Both the position numbers and the translations under genes were made by a program. From Bacteroidales bacterium (GTDB lineage Bacteria > Bacteroidota > Bacteroidia > Bacteroidales > UBA932), in NCBI GenBank assembly GCA_009777095.1, contig WRMN01000006.1:1-64000 (forward strand): a stretch of 64,000 nt of DNA. Reading direction: 5' to 3'. The stretch's first letter is position 1. Every line of letters starts with the position of its first letter. Below are positions 60,518 to 64,000 of this stretch, one piece after another. Below the pieces are notes generated by a model. It saw nothing but the letters and a program-made list of their open reading frames with translations, did no database searches and had not been told where the DNA came from.

Positions 60518-62173
60518 ATGCTTTCGTCAAGTCAAAAACATTGCCTTACTCAGTTGATTATTGTTGCAGCGGGGTGTTTGCTCTTTTTGTCGGGGTTGGG
60601 AGGAGTGCATTTATTCGACTGGGACGAGATTAATTTCGCGGAATCAGCCCGCGAAATGATAGTAAGCGGAAATTATTTAGATGTTCAAATTAATTTTGAA
60701 CCCTTCCCTGAAAAACCGCCGCTGTTTATTTGGATACAAGCGGCTTCGATGAAGATGTTCGGCGTCAACGAATTTGCTGCGCGCTTTCCGAACGCCATTT
60801 GCGGAATTATCACTTTACTGTTTTTGTACAATATCGGGAAACGGCTGAAAGGCTACAAATTCGGACTGCTTTGGTTGGGCTCTTATCTGTGCTCCCTGCT
60901 GCCGTTTTTCTATTTCAAATCAGGAATTATTGACCCATGGTTTAATCTGTTCATCTTTCTGGGGATTTACTTTTTTGCTGTTTTCACCATGTCCGACCGC
61001 AGTGCTTATAAACACTTGGCTTTATCAGGACTATGCTTAGGATTAGCGGCAATGACTAAAGGTCCTGTTGCAATTCTCATATTTTTACTAAGTTTTGTGG
61101 TATTTTTGATTTACAGAAAATTCAAATTGAACTATAACTATAAACAGGTAATTTGGTTTGCTGCAATACTAACTATCGTTAGCGGACTGTGGTTTTTCCT
61201 GCAAATGATATTCGGCAATTCAAAAATTATTGCGCAATTTATCGACTATCAAATTCGACTGTTCCAAACCGAAGATGCAGGGCATGGCGGATTTTTCCTC
61301 TATCATTTTGTGATTTTGCTGATGGGCGTTTTTCCCGCATCAATACTTGCACTTCCAACGTTTCGACGAAAAGCGCTAAGCGATGAAACTTCCATCAAAA
61401 CAAAGCGAATGTTTGAGTGGCTGATGATTTTGTTTTGGGTGGTTTTATTGCTGTTTTCTATCGTTCAAACTAAAATCATTCATTATTCGTCGCTCTGTTA
61501 TTTTCCGCTTTCGTTTTTAGCAGCATACTATATTTATCAGATAATTCAGAAGAAAACAACACTAAAAATATTTCAAAAAGCGAGTCTGATTTTTGTAGCT
61601 GTAATCTGGGGATTTGCAGCTTTGGCAATTACTACATTTGACCAGTGGAAAACGCTTATCCTCGCAACGGCAGATGAATTTACGGCAGGCAATCTTCAAG
61701 CCACATCTTCATGGTTAGGCTTTGAGCCGCTAATCGGCATTTTGTTGATTACCGTAACAATTTATTTTTGTTGTAAAGTAAATGTCAAGCGAAGTTTTGC
61801 ATTATTCGGCGTCTTCCTTGGCAGTTCCTTGTTCTACATTTTTTCCATCATGCTGTTGGTGGTGCCGAATGTGGAAAGATATACCCAACAGGCCGTCATT
61901 GAATTTTTAAAAGATAAAGCCGATGATGACTGCTATTTCCTGCCTGTTCATTACAGTTATGCGCATTATTTTTACGGCAATATTCAATATAAAATGCCTG
62001 ACCAGAGCAACGACACCGAGCGGCAGCAATACATGAGCGGAGCGATTGACAAGTCCTGCTATTTCATTCTTAGAAATACAGAGAGCAATAACCAACGGTT
62101 TATGACGAATGCTCCCGATGCGCAACGGTTATATGATAAAAACGGCTTTGTTTTTTATGTGCGAAATCCTTAG
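60518..62173 (+). CDS. ArnT-like GT-C glycosyltransferase
   Basis: A 551-residue polytopic protein with about 11 membrane segments. The first periplasmic loop carries FDWDEINFAESAREMIVSGN (about 33-52), with the acidic DE pair of the PMT/ArnT superfamily, and then PFPEKPPLFIWIQA. Such enzymes take a sugar from a polyprenyl-phosphate carrier and transfer it to lipid A, protein or another acceptor on the periplasmic side. The C-terminal soluble part (HYSYAHYFYG) is short. The acceptor is unknown. It overlaps the YitT gene end to end by 4 bases. Confidence 0.82.
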   Translation: MLSSSQKHCLTQLIIVAAGCLLFLSGLGGVHLFDWDEINFAESAREMIVSGNYLDVQINFEPFPEKPPLFIWIQAASMKMFGVNEFAARFPNAICGIITLLFLYNIGKRLKGYKFGLLWLGSYLCSLLPFFYFKSGIIDPWFNLFIFLGIYFFAVFTMSDRSAYKHLALSGLCLGLAAMTKGPVAILIFLLSFVVFLIYRKFKLNYNYKQVIWFAAILTIVSGLWFFLQMIFGNSKIIAQFIDYQIRLFQTEDAGHGGFFLYHFVILLMGVFPASILALPTFRRKALSDETSIKTKRMFEWLMILFWVVLLLFSIVQTKIIHYSSLCYFPLSFLAAYYIYQIIQKKTTLKIFQKASLIFVAVIWGFAALAITTFDQWKTLILATADEFTAGNLQATSSWLGFEPLIGILLITVTIYFCCKVNVKRSFALFGVFLGSSLFYIFSIMLLVVPNVERYTQQAVIEFLKDKADDDCYFLPVHYSYAHYFYGNIQYKMPDQSNDTERQQYMSGAIDKSCYFILRNTESNNQRFMTNAPDAQRLYDKNGFVFYVRNP

Positions 62174-63063
62174 GCTTTAGGCTTTTTCCAGAAGGGCTTA
62201 CCAGTTTTTATTTGTTCAAATCCTTCGCCGAACACTCCCATAACATTAGCTACCGATATGAAAGCTTTCGCATCTATTTCTCTGATAATTCGATAAAACA
62301 TGTTGATTTCATTTTTACGAACAAGAATAATCAACACCTTGCTTTCTTCCTTGCTCCACCACCCCACCGAATCAAGGGCAGTTACGCCGCGTTCCAAATC
62401 CTGAGTAATACGATCGGCAATGGCTGCATATTGTTTGGAGAAGACCATAATTTGCACCGATTGCTTGTTGCCTGAGATAATCAAATCAATGACGTAAGAG
62501 AACGACACCATTTCCAAATAACCGTAAATCACCGACTCTAAATTCTTCCCCGGAAGGAAGTATATAGAACCGATAATTACTAAGTCGCAATAAATAAATA
62601 CGCGACCTGGCGAGGTGTTATGGAATTTCGACATGATGAGGGCAATAATATCAGTTCCGCCTGTGCTTCCGCCCTGCATGAAGACCATGCCAATGCCCAC
62701 GCCGCTCAAAGTGCCGCCGATAATGGCGTTAAAAAGGTCGTCGCTAAGTTCGGTGCGCCAGGTAATAATTTCGGGCAAAAACTGAAACAGAATAGTTGAT
62801 ACTCCTATTCCGAATATGGTTTTTATTCCGAATTTGTTACCCATAATCATAAAACCGATAATCAGCAAAACGATGTTTATTGTAAAATAAGTGTAGCTGA
62901 CCGGAATACCTGTAGCATAGAAGGTAATAGAGGCTAAACCAATGACGCCGCCGCCTGCAATCTCCTGCGGAATAATAAAGGTAATCCACCCGAAGGCAAA
63001 GATGAATAAACCTAAGGTCATAATGGAATATGACCTGATTTCAGACCAAATATTTATTTTCAT
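62170..63063 (-). CDS. YitT-family (DUF161/DUF2179) membrane protein
   Basis: A 297-residue protein with five or six membrane segments (about 12-33, 50-75, 80-100, 108-130 and 150-175) and a cytoplasmic DUF2179 domain at the C-terminus ([32 protein letters not shown], about 205-236). The [14 protein letters not shown] loop is typical. The role is not established, though transport has been proposed. Its ATG overlaps the leuS stop by 4 bases, so the two are coupled. Confidence 0.88.
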   Translation of the reverse strand: MKINIWSEIRSYSIMTLGLFIFAFGWITFIIPQEIAGGGVIGLASITFYATGIPVSYTYFTINIVLLIIGFMIMGNKFGIKTIFGIGVSTILFQFLPEIITWRTELSDDLFNAIIGGTLSGVGIGMVFMQGGSTGGTDIIALIMSKFHNTSPGRVFIYCDLVIIGSIYFLPGKNLESVIYGYLEMVSFSYVIDLIISGNKQSVQIMVFSKQYAAIADRITQDLERGVTALDSVGWWSKEESKVLIILVRKNEINMFYRIIREIDAKAFISVANVMGVFGEGFEQIKTGKPFWKKPKA

Positions 63064-64000
63064 ACGACAATATTAATTATTTTTCCCGAAACCACTACTA
63101 CCTTTTTCGGGCTATTACCGACTAAGTGTTTTAGTGTTTGTTCATCGGCTAATATTGCCTTTTCAATCTCAGCGGGCGAGAGGTTCAGGGAAAGTTCTTT
63201 TTTAAATTTTAATTTACCGTTAAACGATACGGGGTACTCAAAATTATCTTCCACCGTGTAAGCGGCGTTATATATCGGAAAAACAGCATCGGCGATAGAT
63301 GGGGCATGTCCCAGCAAGGCCCATAATTCTTCGGCAATGTGCGGTGCAAAAGGCGACAGCAGTATGGTTAAAGGTTCAAGTATTGCCCGCTTATTACATT
63401 TCAAGTCTCCCAACTCATTTACGCTAATCATGAAGGCGCTTACCGTAGTATTGAATGAAAAGTGCTCCATGTCGTCCTGCACTTTTTTTATTAACTTGTG
63501 CAGCGTCTTCAATTCTTTCGGCGCGGGTTGTTCTTCTGATACTTCAAAATTGCCGCGGTTATGGAACAATCGCCAGAATTTACGCAGGAAGCGGTGTACG
63601 CCGTCTATGCCATTCATATCCCATGGTTTCGACTGTTCGAGAGGGCCGAGGAACATTTCATACATACGCAAGGTATCGGCGCCGTATTGCTCGCACACTG
63701 CATCGGGGTTGACCACATTGTACATGGACTTGCTCATCTTCTCAATTGCCCAGCCGCACACGTATTCTCCGTCTTCCAATATAAATTCGGCATCGGCATA
63801 GTCGGGATTCCATGCGCGGAATTTATCTATATCAAGTTTGTCGTTGCTCACAATGTTCACATCAACGTGCAGTTCCTGCGTGTCGTATTGATCTTTCAGT
63901 CCATGCGACACAAAGGTATTGGTGTTTTTTATGCGATACACAAAATTAGAACGCCCCTGAATCATTCCCTGATTAATCAATTTTTTGAAAGGTTCTTCTT
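63060..64000 (-). CDS. leuS: leucyl-tRNA synthetase, 3' part (runs off the window)
   Basis: The last roughly 313 residues of LeuS, in frame to the window edge ([20 protein letters not shown]). The KMSKS loop ([20 protein letters not shown]) is present, followed by [22 protein letters not shown], the anticodon-binding helical domain ([17 protein letters not shown]) and the C-terminal domain ([11 protein letters not shown]). It charges tRNA-Leu. The front half with HIGH and the editing domain lies outside the window. Confidence 0.95.
   Translation of the reverse strand, partial: EEPFKKLINQGMIQGRSNFVYRIKNTNTFVSHGLKDQYDTQELHVDVNIVSNDKLDIDKFRAWNPDYADAEFILEDGEYVCGWAIEKMSKSMYNVVNPDAVCEQYGADTLRMYEMFLGPLEQSKPWDMNGIDGVHRFLRKFWRLFHNRGNFEVSEEQPAPKELKTLHKLIKKVQDDMEHFSFNTTVSAFMISVNELGDLKCNKRAILEPLTILLSPFAPHIAEELWALLGHAPSIADAVFPIYNAAYTVEDNFEYPVSFNGKLKFKKELSLNLSPAEIEKAILADEQTLKHLVGNSPKKVVVVSGKIINIVV

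Overview
The window is a stretch of chromosome from a member of the Bacteroidota, most likely Bacteroidales. The case rests on four things seen in the sequence: (i) almost every gene start is preceded by the phylum-specific -7 promoter box TAnnTTTG rather than a sigma70 -10 box, and Shine-Dalgarno sequences are mostly absent; (ii) there is a PorE-like type IX secretion (T9SS) lipoprotein and a cargo protein with a T9SS C-terminal sorting domain; (iii) the block bamD-rpoZ-coaBC-DUF4835-recN has the gene order typical of the phylum; (iv) the short Bacteroidota form of RNA polymerase omega is present. Genus cannot be fixed from this window.

Layout. 1-7.5 kb: the 5' end of an IS1595-like transposase at the left edge, then a minus-strand cassette of two secreted YD/RHS-repeat shell proteins (ATGA overlap). 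The second ends in a poorly conserved AT-rich tip and is followed by a 75-residue membrane protein that may be its immunity protein. 7.5-20.2 kb: two secreted plus-strand proteins (one T9SS cargo; one that has lost its end and runs antisense into purM), then porE-purM, a 2[4Fe-4S] ferredoxin, a DUF1573 protein with a MeaB-type GTPase, plsY and mutS2. 20.2-28.8 kb: tRNA-Arg(CCG), a transposase fragment, and a minus-strand accessory region of envelope proteins (YIP1, beta-barrel, OmpA/LamG, two paralogous secreted coiled-coil proteins, lipoproteins) plus a YafQ-type toxin-antitoxin pair. Three copies of a repeated leader (a 25-mer plus a terminator hairpin complementary to it) punctuate this region. 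28.8-36.2 kb: two nearly identical orphan TPR histidine kinases around a PDDEXK nuclease gene, with paired palindromic operators at the first divergent promoter region, then a radical SAM/SPASM enzyme with its partner Tat-type lipoprotein. 36.2-46.6 kb: DUF2461, kduI, an AraC regulator, a ComEA-like protein, rsmI, tdk, holA, purB, a second RelE-type toxin-antitoxin pair and dxs. 46.7-56 kb: dnaX, trxB and a seven-gene run bamD-rpoZ-coaBC-DUF4835-recN-nagB-tonB-like. 56-64 kb: a Crp/Fnr regulator divergent from hcp (nitrosative stress) with an FNR-like palindrome between them, a secreted enzyme-like protein of unknown function, a deletion derivative of an IS5-type element, an ArnT-like glycosyltransferase, a YitT-family protein and the 3' part of leuS.

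How the parts fit: most of the window is housekeeping (replication, purine, CoA, isoprenoid and lipid synthesis, outer-membrane assembly). The accessory interest lies in the RHS cassette, the repeated leaders at 22.6-27.1 kb, the duplicated kinases with their operator pair, the radical SAM/lipoprotein pair and the hcp regulatory region. No CRISPR array, rRNA or complete insertion sequence was seen.
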